This document shows, one piece after another, positions 1 to 7,974 of a stretch of 64,000 nt of DNA. The notes below the pieces were generated by a model that was given only the letters and a program-made list of their open reading frames with translations, did not search any database and was not told the DNA's origin. Where the stretch lies: NCBI RefSeq assembly GCF_904528075.1, contig NZ_LR882035.1, positions 1,054,001 to 1,118,000 on the forward strand, in the 5' to 3' direction. Positions within the stretch are counted from its first letter, which is position 1, and every line of letters begins with the position of its first letter. A program made the translations under genes and the position numbers. The DNA is from Agreia sp. COWG. GTDB lineage: Bacteria > Actinomycetota > Actinomycetes > Actinomycetales > Microbacteriaceae.

Positions 1-935
1 TCGAGAAGAAGCCCGAGTGGATCAAGACGAAGGCCCGGTTCGGTCCCGAGTACCGCAAGCTGCAGGCGCTCGTGAAGAGCGAAGATCTGCACACGGTCTG
101 CCAGGAGGCGGGGTGCCCGAACATCTTCGAGTGTTGGGAGGATCGTGAGGCTACGTTCCTGATCGGCGGCTCGCAGTGCACCAGGCGCTGCGACTTCTGC
201 CAGATCGACACGGGCAAGCCGGCCGACTACGACATGGACGAGCCGCGCCGGGTGGCCGAGTCCGTCGAGCGCATGCAGCTGCGCTACGCCACGGTCACGG
301 GCGTGGCGCGCGACGACCTGCCCGACGAGGGCGCGTGGCTGCACGCCGAGACAGTGCGCGAGATCCACCGGCGAAACCCCGGAACGGGCGTCGAGATTCT
401 CGCGACCGACTTCTCGGGCAACCCGACGCTTCTCGCCGAGGTCTTCGAATCGAGGCCCGAGGTCTTCGCACACAACGTCGAGACGGTGCCGCGCATCTTC
501 AAGCGCATCCGTCCGGCCTTCCGCTACGAACGCTCGCTCGATGTGCTGACCCAGGCCAGAGCGGCGGGGCTCATCACGAAGTCGAACCTCATCCTCGGCA
601 TGGGAGAGGAGCCGGCCGAGGTGAGTCAGGCCCTGCGCGACCTGCACGACGCGGGCACCGACATCATCACGCTCACGCAATACCTGCGGCCGAGCTCGCG
701 CCACCTGCCGGTGTCGCGCTGGGTCAAGCCCGAGGAGTTCGTGGCGTTCAAGCAGGAGGCCGAGGAGATCGGCTTTCTCGGCGTGCTCGCGGGACCTCTG
801 GTGCGATCGAGCTATCGGGCCGGGCGGCTCTGGGCGCAGTCGATGCGGCGCAAGGGAATCGAGCTGCCGGAGCGCCTCGCGCACCTCGCGCAGGAGGCCG
901 AGCAGCCGGGCGGATTCGCGCAGGCCGTGGGCTGA
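1..935 (+). CDS. lipA: Lipoyl synthase, 5' end missing
   Basis: Radical-SAM enzyme that inserts two sulfurs into protein-bound octanoyl chains to make the lipoyl cofactor of 2-oxoacid dehydrogenases and the glycine cleavage system. The frame is open from base 3 with no start inside the window, so a few dozen N-terminal residues are cut off. Seen directly: the auxiliary 4Fe-4S ligands in [12 protein letters not shown] (C-X4-C-X5-C), the radical-SAM triad CTRRCDFC, the NVETVPRIF segment typical of the family, and VRSSYRAG near the end with the RSS motif. The stop TGA is at 933-935. ftsY begins 41 bp downstream on the same strand. Identity is firm; only the start is unknown. Confidence 0.96.
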   Translation, partial: EKKPEWIKTKARFGPEYRKLQALVKSEDLHTVCQEAGCPNIFECWEDREATFLIGGSQCTRRCDFCQIDTGKPADYDMDEPRRVAESVERMQLRYATVTGVARDDLPDEGAWLHAETVREIHRRNPGTGVEILATDFSGNPTLLAEVFESRPEVFAHNVETVPRIFKRIRPAFRYERSLDVLTQARAAGLITKSNLILGMGEEPAEVSQALRDLHDAGTDIITLTQYLRPSSRHLPVSRWVKPEEFVAFKQEAEEIGFLGVLAGPLVRSSYRAGRLWAQSMRRKGIELPERLAHLAQEAEQPGGFAQAVG

Positions 936-976
936 GCCCAGCTCGGCGGCGGGGTGCGCGCCGGTAGTCTTGGGGA

Positions 977-1852
977 ATGGCTTCTCGTACCCCCTGGTCT
1001 CTGTCTGGTGCCCTTAGGGGCATGTTCGCCAAGGCCACCATCGACGAGACCACGTGGGAGGATCTCGAAGACGCGCTGCTCAAGGCCGACTTCGGCCCCG
1101 ACGTCACCGACTCCGTGGTCACCGAGCTGCGCAAGAAGGTCGATCGCTTCAAGACGACAGACCCGAAAGACCTGCAGCGCATGCTGCGCGAAGACATGGA
1201 GGAACGGCTGTCGAGGCTCGACACCACCCTGCACCTGTCTGAGCGCCCCGCCGTCGTGCTGGTGGTCGGCGTCAACGGAGTGGGCAAGACGACCACCATC
1301 GGCAAGTTCGCCAAGTTCCTCGCGACCTACGGGCGCACCGTCGTCATCGGGGCGGCCGACACCTTCCGGGCCGCCGCCGTCGAGCAGGTCGCCACGTGGG
1401 CCGATCGCGCGGGAGCCGCCATCGTGCGACCGCAGCACGAGGGGCAAGATCCGGCGTCGGTCGCCTTCCAGACCATCGAGTACGCGAAGCAGAACGGCAC
1501 CGAGATCGTGGTCATCGACACGGCGGGCCGCCTGCAGACCAAGGGTGGGCTCATGGACGAGCTCGGCAAGATCCGGCGCGTCATCGAGAAGCAGGCGCCG
1601 GTCGCCGAGGTGCTGCTGGTTCTGGATGCGACGACCGGCCAGAACGGGCTCGCCCAGGCCGAGGCGTTCATCCAGCACGCCGGGGTTACCGGGCTCGTGC
1701 TCACCAAGCTCGACGGCTCGGCGAAGGCCGGCTTCGTTCTCGCCGTGCAGGAGAAGACCGGCATCCCCATCAAGCTGATCGGCCAGGGCGAGGGCATCAA
1801 CGACCTCACGGGCTTCACCCCGCACGTTTTCGCCCAGAACCTCGTCGGCTAA
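977..1852 (+). CDS. ftsY: Signal recognition particle receptor FtsY
   Basis: SRP-type GTPase that docks ribosome/SRP complexes at the membrane for co-translational insertion. It is 291 residues with essentially only the NG core. The acidic A domain of many FtsY proteins is absent, leaving a short basic/amphipathic N-terminus (MASRTPWSLSGALRGMF) that probably binds membrane. G1 GVNGVGKTT is at residues 98-106, ADTFRAAA at 127-134, DTAGR at 181-185, TKLDG at 243-247. ATG at 977 fits the family N-terminus. Its partner ffh lies 2.8 kb downstream. The last codons fall in a 20-bp tandem duplication (separate entry). Confidence 0.96.
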   Translation: MASRTPWSLSGALRGMFAKATIDETTWEDLEDALLKADFGPDVTDSVVTELRKKVDRFKTTDPKDLQRMLREDMEERLSRLDTTLHLSERPAVVLVVGVNGVGKTTTIGKFAKFLATYGRTVVIGAADTFRAAAVEQVATWADRAGAAIVRPQHEGQDPASVAFQTIEYAKQNGTEIVVIDTAGRLQTKGGLMDELGKIRRVIEKQAPVAEVLLVLDATTGQNGLAQAEAFIQHAGVTGLVLTKLDGSAKAGFVLAVQEKTGIPIKLIGQGEGINDLTGFTPHVFAQNLVG

Positions 1853-1868
1853 CGCAGAACCTCGTCGG
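1835..1868. repeat. 20-bp period tandem duplication over the ftsY stop
   Basis: The 14-mer CAGAACCTCGTCGG occurs at 1835-1848, inside the last ftsY codons, and again at 1855-1868 just after the TAA. This looks like a small slippage duplication at the gene end. It lies between converging genes; I see no obvious hairpin terminator there. Confidence 0.7.
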
Positions 1869-1879
1869 TGTGAACCGAG

Positions 1880-2755
1880 CTACAGCCTCGACGCCACCTC
1901 GTAGAGCACCTCTTCGTCGCCGGCGTAGATGCCGTCGGCGCGCGGCCAGTGCGACACCACGTCGGTGAAGCCCAGCTCGGCTGCCCGGCCGGCGGCGTCT
2001 TCGAACGCCCCCACGCTCTCGAGCGAGAACTGTCCTCCCGAGTCGAGCGACAGGTAGCGGTCGATGGTCTTCGGGTCGCGGCCGGCTGTGGTCGCCGCGT
2101 CGTCGAGGCGCGAGGCGAGGGTCGCCACGGCTGCCCACCACTGTTCGCCCGTGGCCCCGTCTCTGCCCGTGGTGACCCATCCCTGGCCGTGCTCGGCCAC
2201 CAGCGCGAGCCCCTTCGGCCCGTTCGCGGCGAGCACGAACGGCACCCGGGGCGTCTGCGCGGGGGAGCCGACCATGCGCGCGGCTGCGGCCGTGTACCAC
2301 TCGCCGTCGAAGGTGATGCCCGCGGCATCCGGCCCCTCGTGTCGCAGAAGCTCGTCGAGCAGCCTCACGAATTCAGCGAAGCGAGCGTGGCGTTCTTTCG
2401 GCGTGTACTCGCGCTGGCCGAGCACGAACGCATCGAATCCGGTGCCGCCAGAGCCGATGCCGAGAATGAACCGACCTTGCGAGATGTCGTCGAGGGTCGC
2501 GATCTCTTTTGCGAACGGCACCGGATGCCGGAAGTTCGGCGACGAGACAAAGGTGCCGAGCCGGATGCTCTCGGTCACGACGGCCGCCGCGGTGAGGGTG
2601 GGCAGGGTGGCGTGCCACGGCTGATCGGCCAGCGAGCGCCACGAGAGGTGGTCGTAGGTCCAGGCGTGGTCGAAGCCGAGCCCCTCGGCCGACTGCCATT
2701 GACGGCGGGCGGCAGACCAGGGGGCTTGGGGCAGGATGACGATTCCGTGGCGCAT
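1880..2755 (-). CDS. LLM-class (luciferase-like) oxidoreductase, probably F420- or FMN-dependent
   Basis: Luciferase-like TIM-barrel oxidoreductase of 291 residues. Diagnostic stretches are the start MRHGIVILPQAPW, DHAWTYDHLSW, the substrate/cofactor loop ATLDDISQGRFILGIGSGG, and VPFVLAANGPKGLALVAEHG. Actinobacterial proteins of this group usually use coenzyme F420, sometimes FMN; the substrate cannot be told from sequence. The frame is open much further upstream (to 3637), but that part is antisense shadow of the MFS gene, and ATG at 2755 gives the family N-terminus. It runs convergently to ftsY and in the same direction as the MFS gene, 50 bp after that gene's stop. Confidence 0.87.
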   Translation of the reverse strand: MRHGIVILPQAPWSAARRQWQSAEGLGFDHAWTYDHLSWRSLADQPWHATLPTLTAAAVVTESIRLGTFVSSPNFRHPVPFAKEIATLDDISQGRFILGIGSGGTGFDAFVLGQREYTPKERHARFAEFVRLLDELLRHEGPDAAGITFDGEWYTAAAARMVGSPAQTPRVPFVLAANGPKGLALVAEHGQGWVTTGRDGATGEQWWAAVATLASRLDDAATTAGRDPKTIDRYLSLDSGGQFSLESVGAFEDAAGRAAELGFTDVVSHWPRADGIYAGDEEVLYEVASRL

Positions 2756-2805
2756 GTGGCCGAGTCTAGGCAACACGGCCGACGCGCCACGACCCGACGC
2801 TGGCG

Positions 2806-4152
2806 CTACGCGCGTCGTGCGTCCGCCTCGTCGAGGGCGAGGTCCTCCTCCAGCTCCTCGGCGTTCTCGGGCGCACGAGCTAGCGAGGCCGGTCGGCCAT
2901 CGTGGCTGAAGGCGAAGTGCGGATGCGCCGCGCCGTCGTAGTGCAGGCGCAGGTGTCGAAACACGATGAGCCAGCCGAGGCCGACGGCCGCCGCGACGAG
3001 ACCGGATGCCGCGGCCACCCCGATCGCCCAGCGCGGTCCGAAGGTGTTCGCCACCCAGCCCACGACGGGAGCGCCCAGCGGTGTGCCGCCCATGAAGACC
3101 GCCATGTACAGTGCCATCACGCGACCGCGCATCTCGGGGGCCGTCGTCGTCTGCACGGTGCCGTTCGCCGTGGTCATCAGCGTCTGGGCGCTCAGACCCA
3201 CGAGAACGAGCACCACGGCGAAGCTCCAGTAGCTGGGCATGACCGCCGCGGCCAGGCAGCTCGCGCCGAAGGTCGCCGCGGCCACGAACACCAGCCGCAG
3301 GCGCGGTCGATCGCGGCGAGCCGACATGAGAGCACCCGCCACGGAGCCGATCGCCATGACCGACGAGAGCAGGCCGAATGCCGCGCTGCCCTGGCCGAAT
3401 TCGACGCTCGCCATGGTGGAGGTGAAGATCGCGAAGTTCATGCCGAAGGTGCCGACGATGAAGACGATCACGAAGATCACCAACAGATCGGGGCGGCTGC
3501 GAACATAGCGAAAGCCCTCGAGAAGCTGTCCGCGGCCCCGGGGTGCCCGCTTCGACGCCTGCAATCTGTTGACTCGAATGAAGGTGAGTGACAGCAGAAC
3601 CGCGCCGAAGGTCACCGCGTTCAACAGGAACACCCACCCTGCGCCGATGACGGCGACGAGCAGGCCCGCGATTGCGGGGCCGATCATGCGCGCCGCGTTG
3701 AACGAGGCCGAATTCAGCGCCACCGCGTTAGACAGATTCGACCCGCCTACGAGCTCGGAGACGAAGGTCTGGCGCACGGGAGCATCGACGGCCGAGACGA
3801 TGCCGAGAAGAAGGGCGAAGAGGTACACGTGCCAGAGCTGGGCGGCCCCGGTCACCACGATGAGGCCGAGTCCCAGGCCGAGAAGCCCCATCGCGCCCTG
3901 CGTGACCATCAGGGTCTTGCGCCGATCGAGCCGGTCGGCGATGAGGCCTGAGAAGGGCACGAGCAGCAGTTGCGGCCCGAGTTGAAGGGCCATGACGATC
4001 CCCACGGCGGCCGCGTCGTGGTTCGTGAGCTCGGTGAGCACGATCCAGTCCTGGGCCGTGCGCTGCATCCACGTGCCCACGTTCGAGACGAGGGCGCCGG
4101 CGAACCAGATGCGGTAGTTCACGCTCGACAGCGAGCGGAACATTGCGCTCAC
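2806..4152 (-). CDS. MFS drug/metabolite exporter (MFS_3-like)
   Basis: Major facilitator family membrane protein, 448 residues if begun at GTG 4152 (V-S-A-M-F-R), 445 from ATG 4143. The GTG is preferred because it overlaps the stop of the upstream MarR gene in a GTGA arrangement that suggests translational coupling. Seen: the N-terminal signature RIWFAGALVSNVGTWMQRTAQDW common in actinobacterial MFS_3 exporters, about ten to twelve hydrophobic segments, the loop GLIADRLDRRKTL, and a charged C-terminal tail rich in E/D/A. Location next to MarR points to an efflux pump induced by its ligand. The substrate is unknown. Confidence 0.85.
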   Translation of the reverse strand: MSAMFRSLSSVNYRIWFAGALVSNVGTWMQRTAQDWIVLTELTNHDAAAVGIVMALQLGPQLLLVPFSGLIADRLDRRKTLMVTQGAMGLLGLGLGLIVVTGAAQLWHVYLFALLLGIVSAVDAPVRQTFVSELVGGSNLSNAVALNSASFNAARMIGPAIAGLLVAVIGAGWVFLLNAVTFGAVLLSLTFIRVNRLQASKRAPRGRGQLLEGFRYVRSRPDLLVIFVIVFIVGTFGMNFAIFTSTMASVEFGQGSAAFGLLSSVMAIGSVAGALMSARRDRPRLRLVFVAAATFGASCLAAAVMPSYWSFAVVLVLVGLSAQTLMTTANGTVQTTTAPEMRGRVMALYMAVFMGGTPLGAPVVGWVANTFGPRWAIGVAAASGLVAAAVGLGWLIVFRHLRLHYDGAAHPHFAFSHDGRPASLARAPENAEELEEDLALDEADARRA

Positions 4153-4577
4153 GGGGCGACCATGGTGCGCAGGATGCCCGCGGCCTCTTCGAGCACGCGA
4201 CGCTCGTCGGGGGAGAGCGCGGCGAGGCGCGTGTGCAGCCACGCGTCGCGCTTGCGCCTCGTCTCCTTGACGATCGCCAAGCCGCTCTCCGTGGCCGTGA
4301 CGACGACGCGGCGGCCGTCCGAGGCATCCGGCGATCTGAGCACGAAGCCGGCCGCCTCGAGCGCGTTCAACGTGCGGTTCATCGACGGCGGAGTGACGTG
4401 CTCCCAGGCACTGAGCTCGTTCGGGGTGTGTGCGCCCGTGCGCACGAGGTAGGCCAGAACGCTGAACTGCGAGTCGGTCAGATCGGCCTCGGCCCGCTCG
4501 TTGCGGAGGCGCCGCGAGAGGTGCATCGTGGCGACGCGCAGCTCGGAGCTGAGTGCGGGAAGAGAGAGAGGAGCCAT
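4149..4577 (-). CDS. MarR-family transcriptional regulator
   Basis: Winged-helix dimeric repressor, 142 residues, about the usual MarR length. Seen: recognition-helix region TPNELSAWEHVTPPSMNRTLNAL followed by the wing LRSPDASDGRRVVVTATESG, the typical D-x-R-(R/K) wing signature. Its stop overlaps the start of the downstream MFS exporter by 4 bp, so the two form one operon. A 24/28-matching palindrome begins 4 bp upstream of the start codon (4581-4608) and is the obvious autoregulatory operator, with induction likely by a ligand that the pump exports. ATG 4577 chosen. Function is family-level inference; the effector is unknown. Confidence 0.9.
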   Translation of the reverse strand: MAPLSLPALSSELRVATMHLSRRLRNERAEADLTDSQFSVLAYLVRTGAHTPNELSAWEHVTPPSMNRTLNALEAAGFVLRSPDASDGRRVVVTATESGLAIVKETRRKRDAWLHTRLAALSPDERRVLEEAAGILRTMVAP

Positions 4578-4580
4578 GTC

Positions 4581-4608
4581 GTTAGCCTAACTCATTAGTT
4601 CGGCTAAC
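4581..4608. promoter_or_regulatory. 28-bp palindromic operator for the MarR/MFS operon
   Basis: The left half GTTAGCCTAACTCA and right half TTAGTTCGGCTAAC form an inverted repeat matching at 24 of 28 positions. It lies immediately upstream of the MarR start on the minus strand and about 75 bp before ffh on the plus strand. It is less GC-rich than its surroundings. MarR proteins commonly bind such palindromes over their own promoter. Confidence 0.75.
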
Positions 4609-4682
4609 GATCCCGTCGGTGGCGACGAAGCGACGGAACGCTACGGCGGGCCGGGGGAGCGACCGGGTAAACTTGGCGCACC

Positions 4683-6257
4683 ATGGCTACTTTCGGAAAT
4701 CTGTCTGACCGGCTGTCAGAGACCTTCAAAAACCTGCGCACGAAGGGCAAGCTGAGCCCGGCCGACGTCGACGCGACCGTCCGCGAGATCCGGCGTGCCC
4801 TGCTCGACGCCGACGTTGCGCTCGAGGTCGTCAAGGACTTCACCGGCAAGGTGCGCGAGCGCGCACTCGGCGACGAGGTCAACAAGGCGCTGAATCCGGC
4901 GCAGCAGGTCGTGCAGATCGTCAACGAAGAACTCGTGGCCATCCTCGGAGGCGAGGCCCGGCGCATCCAGTTCGCCAAGAAGCCGCCGACCGTCATCATG
5001 CTGGCCGGCCTCCAGGGTGCGGGTAAGACCACGCTCGCCGGCAAGCTCGCGAAGTGGCTCGCCAAAGACAACCACACGCCCCTGCTCGTCGCCGCCGATC
5101 TGCAGCGCCCCAACGCCGTGAACCAGCTGCAGGTCGTCGCCGGTCAAGCGGGCGTCGCCGTGTATGCGCCGGAGCCAGGCAACGGAACCGGTAACCCGGT
5201 GAAGGTCGCCAAGGACTCGATCAAGTTCGCCATCGACAAGCAGTACGACGTGGTCATCGTCGACACGGCCGGGCGCCTCGGCGTCGACGCCGAGATGATG
5301 AAGCAGGCCGCCGACATCCGCAAGGCCGTCGACCCCGACGAGGTGCTGTTCGTCATCGACGCCATGATCGGTCAAGACGCGGTCGCCACGGCCAAGGCGT
5401 TCCAAGAGGGGGTCGACTTCACCGGAGTCGTGCTCACTAAGCTCGACGGTGACGCCCGCGGTGGCGCCGCCCTGTCGGTCGCCTCGGTCACCGGACGCCC
5501 CATCATCTTCGCGTCGACCGGCGAGACGCTCGACGACTTCGAGCCGTTCTACCCCGATCGCATGGCGAGCCGCATCCTCGACCTCGGCGACATCCTGACC
5601 CTCATCGAGCAGGCCCAGTCGGCCTTCGACGAGGGCGAGGCCATGAAGATGGCCGAGAAGTTCGCCACGGACAGCTTCACCCTCGAAGACTTCCTGTCGC
5701 AGATGCAGCAGCTCCGCGGGGCGGGATCCATCAAGAAGATGATGGGCATGCTGCCCGGCATGGGAGGCATGAAGCAGCAGCTCGAGAACTTCGACGAGCG
5801 CGAGATCGTGCGCACCGAGGCGATCATCCAGTCGATGACGAAGGCCGAGCGCCAGAACTCGAAGCTGCTCAACGGCTCGCGGCGCGTGCGCATCGCCAAG
5901 GGTTCCGGCATGACCGTGACCGACGTGAACCAGCTGGTGCAGCGCTTCGAGCAGGCGGCCAAGATGATGAAGACCGTCGCCAAGGGCGGCATGCCGAACA
6001 TCCCCGGAATGGGCCCGGTTCCCGGAGCCCACGGCGGACGCAAGCAGGTCGCCAAGAAGAAGAGCGGCTCGAAGTCGGGCAACCCGGCCAAGCGTGCGGC
6101 CGAAGACGCGGCGCGGGCGGCGGGCATCAAGCCGGATGCCGCGCCGGCCGCGGGCGGCGGCTCGGGCTTCGGGCTCGGCCTCGGCAAGGGCAAGGCAGCG
6201 CAGGGCGCTCCGAGCGAGGAGGAGCTGGCCTCGCTGCAGAAGTTCCTCGGACGCTAG
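4683..6257 (+). CDS. ffh: Signal recognition particle protein Ffh (SRP54)
   Basis: GTPase and RNA-binding subunit of the SRP, 524 residues. Seen: N domain with MATFGNLSDRLSETFKNLRT, G1 GLQGAGKTT at residues 109-117, DTAGRLGVDAEM, TKLDGDARGGAALS, then the methionine-rich M domain (about 300-435) with IKKMMGMLPGMGGMKQQ and the RNA-binding SRRVRIAKGSG segment. The C-terminal tail is longer than in E. coli: basic, then Gly-rich. ATG 4683 gives the family start. It stands alone here, with a MarR operon divergent upstream and an M23 peptidase convergent downstream. Confidence 0.97.
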   Translation: MATFGNLSDRLSETFKNLRTKGKLSPADVDATVREIRRALLDADVALEVVKDFTGKVRERALGDEVNKALNPAQQVVQIVNEELVAILGGEARRIQFAKKPPTVIMLAGLQGAGKTTLAGKLAKWLAKDNHTPLLVAADLQRPNAVNQLQVVAGQAGVAVYAPEPGNGTGNPVKVAKDSIKFAIDKQYDVVIVDTAGRLGVDAEMMKQAADIRKAVDPDEVLFVIDAMIGQDAVATAKAFQEGVDFTGVVLTKLDGDARGGAALSVASVTGRPIIFASTGETLDDFEPFYPDRMASRILDLGDILTLIEQAQSAFDEGEAMKMAEKFATDSFTLEDFLSQMQQLRGAGSIKKMMGMLPGMGGMKQQLENFDEREIVRTEAIIQSMTKAERQNSKLLNGSRRVRIAKGSGMTVTDVNQLVQRFEQAAKMMKTVAKGGMPNIPGMGPVPGAHGGRKQVAKKKSGSKSGNPAKRAAEDAARAAGIKPDAAPAAGGGSGFGLGLGKGKAAQGAPSEEELASLQKFLGR

Positions 6258-6290
6258 CTCCTGCGGGGGCCAGCCCCGGCGGCAGCTAGC
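6253..6290. terminator. Bidirectional hairpin between ffh and the M23 gene
   Basis: The arms GCTAGCTCCTGCGGGGGC and GCCCCGGCGGCAGCTAGC can pair with three mismatches. The hairpin spans both stop codons of the converging genes. There is no strong T-run, as is common in high-GC actinobacteria. Confidence 0.55.
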
Positions 6291-7065
6291 TGTAGGTAGC
6301 GTTCGCGGTGAGGAAGGCCGCCGGATCGAAGCGCACGCCGTCGGCCCAGAACAGCTCGAAGTGGCAGTGCTCGACGCTCGCGTTGCCGGTGTCGCCGGTG
6401 AGGCCGATGACGGTGCCGGCGGTGAGCAGTTGGCCGACCGTGACGGTGACCGAGCCGTCTTGGAAGTGCATGTACATGCTGCAGAGGCGCTGGCCACCCA
6501 CCATCGACGCGATAGCCACGTAGTTTCCGGCTGAGCCGTTGTAGCCGGATGCCGTCACGATTCCGTCGCCGATGGCCTGCACGGGCGTGCCGTTGCCCGC
6601 CAGCAGATCGATGCCGTCGTGCATGCCCTCGGCCCGAGGCCCGAAGCCGTCGCCGATCTTCACGGGATGGTCATACGGCCACAGCAACTTGGTCGTCTCG
6701 GTCGGAGCGTCTTTCTGGCAGCCCCAGCCGCCGGGGCTTCCGCCCGTCGACGCGGCGGCAGGCTTGGTGACAACGACGGGAACCGGGGTCGGCGTGGGCG
6801 TCTTCACCGTATAACCGTCGCGAAGAACGCTGGCATCAGTGGCCGACGCATCGACCGACAGGTTCTGCTGCGTACCCTGAGCGACACCGGAACGGCCGGT
6901 CGTGCCGAACGTCGAACCCGGTCCGAATGCCGCAGCGGGCAGCGACGTCGCCACGGCGAGGGCGCCCACGAAGAGGAGGGCTGCCGGGGGCAGAAACCGA
7001 GAGGTGAAAGAACGACGGGAGGGCTTTCTCCCCGTTCGCTCGTTGCTCTGTTCTCTCAGCTGCAC
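6286..7065 (-). CDS. Secreted/membrane-anchored M23 peptidoglycan endopeptidase
   Basis: LytM-type zinc metallopeptidase, 259 residues from GTG 7065. A basic N-terminus precedes a hydrophobic signal/anchor (LPPAALLFVGALAVATSLPAAAFG, about residues 25-47, written here in two pieces: LPPAALLFVGAL and AVATSLPAAAFG). Then come a linker with RDGYTV at 82-87, a TPTPTPVPVVV run and the catalytic domain. The zinc/catalytic residues are all present: HDGIDLL (HxxxD), MHFQDG, and HCHFE (HxH). The domain follows GFGPRAEGMHDG, typical of active enzymes. Likely cleaves peptide cross-links in the wall. It shares the RDG[YF]T[VI]-plus-PT linker with the SLT-like protein at 41140. Confidence 0.85.
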   Translation of the reverse strand: MQLREQSNERTGRKPSRRSFTSRFLPPAALLFVGALAVATSLPAAAFGPGSTFGTTGRSGVAQGTQQNLSVDASATDASVLRDGYTVKTPTPTPVPVVVTKPAAASTGGSPGGWGCQKDAPTETTKLLWPYDHPVKIGDGFGPRAEGMHDGIDLLAGNGTPVQAIGDGIVTASGYNGSAGNYVAIASMVGGQRLCSMYMHFQDGSVTVTVGQLLTAGTVIGLTGDTGNASVEHCHFELFWADGVRFDPAAFLTANATYS

Positions 7066-7139
7066 CTGTTCATTGTTCTGCCCTCTATGCGTCGCCGCAA
7101 GGTGAGGCGTCGAACCCGAGCAGAAAGTAGGCTCGCATC

Positions 7140-7964
7140 ATGACGACAACCCCCTCGCGTCCCGTGCGGATCGGCGTTCAGATCGCGCCCCAGCACTCGG
7201 ACTACACGACCATCCGAGACACCCTCCGCCAGCTCGAGGAGCTGGGTGTCGACATCGCCTTCAACTGGGACCACTTCTACCCCCTGTCGGGAGACCCGGC
7301 CGGGCTGCACTTCGAGGGCTGGAGCATGCTGGCGGCCTGGGCCGAGCAGACCTCCACGATCGAGTTCGGTCCTCTGGTGACCTGCAACAGCTATCGCAAC
7401 CCCGATCTGCTGGCCGACATGGCCCGCACCGTCGACCACATCAGTGCGAAGACTCCGGGCGCCGAGGGTCGGCTCGTCTTCGGCATCGGCTCGGGCTGGT
7501 TCGAGCGCGACTACGACGAGTACGGCTACGAATTCGGCACGGTCGGTCAGAGACTGGATGCGCTCGGCGAGGCCCTTCCCCGTATCGAGGCGCGCTGGGA
7601 CGTACTCACCCCGCCTCCCACCCGCAAAATCCCGGTCCTTATCGGCGGCGGCGGCGAGAAGAAGACGCTCAAGCTCGTCGCGAAGCACGCCACGATCTGG
7701 CACAGCTTCAGTGACGTGCCCACTCTCCAGCACAAGCTCGAGGTGCTGGGCGCCCACGCGGCCGACGTGGGTCGCGACGTCGACGAGATCGAGATCTCGA
7801 ACGACGTGAAGCTCGACGGCTCGTTCGACTCGGCCGCCGCCGACGTGCTCGACGAGAAGGCAGAGATCGGCGTGAGGCTCTTCACGCTGGGCATCACCGG
7901 ACCGTCGATCGACCTCGGCCCCGTGAAAGACCTGCTCGCCTGGCGAGACTCCAAGAACGCCTAG
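7140..7964 (+). CDS. LLM-class F420-dependent oxidoreductase
   Basis: Second luciferase-like TIM-barrel enzyme, 274 residues, distinct from the one at 1880-2755. Seen: start RIGVQIAPQHSDYTTIRDT, FNWDHFYPL, the loop RTVDHISAKTPGAEGRLVFGI followed by GSGWFERDYDEYGYEFGTVG, and IPVLIGGGGEKKTLKLVAKH. The SGW-F-x-x-(D/E) and GGGGEKKTL patterns are those of actinobacterial F420-linked members; the reaction is not predictable. ATG 7140 is preceded by a short divergent region shared with the M23 gene. It ends 10 bp before the convergent GCS2 gene. Confidence 0.88.
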   Translation: MTTTPSRPVRIGVQIAPQHSDYTTIRDTLRQLEELGVDIAFNWDHFYPLSGDPAGLHFEGWSMLAAWAEQTSTIEFGPLVTCNSYRNPDLLADMARTVDHISAKTPGAEGRLVFGIGSGWFERDYDEYGYEFGTVGQRLDALGEALPRIEARWDVLTPPPTRKIPVLIGGGGEKKTLKLVAKHATIWHSFSDVPTLQHKLEVLGAHAADVGRDVDEIEISNDVKLDGSFDSAAADVLDEKAEIGVRLFTLGITGPSIDLGPVKDLLAWRDSKNA

Positions 7965-7974
7965 CTAGACGAGG

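Noticed and set aside
4716..6497. 593-codon frame antisense to ffh, and a similar 600-codon frame antisense to rpsB/tsf (34659-36461)
   Set aside because: Long antisense frames are expected in high-GC DNA opposite strongly biased genes. Translations show no recognisable domain and end at arbitrary places.
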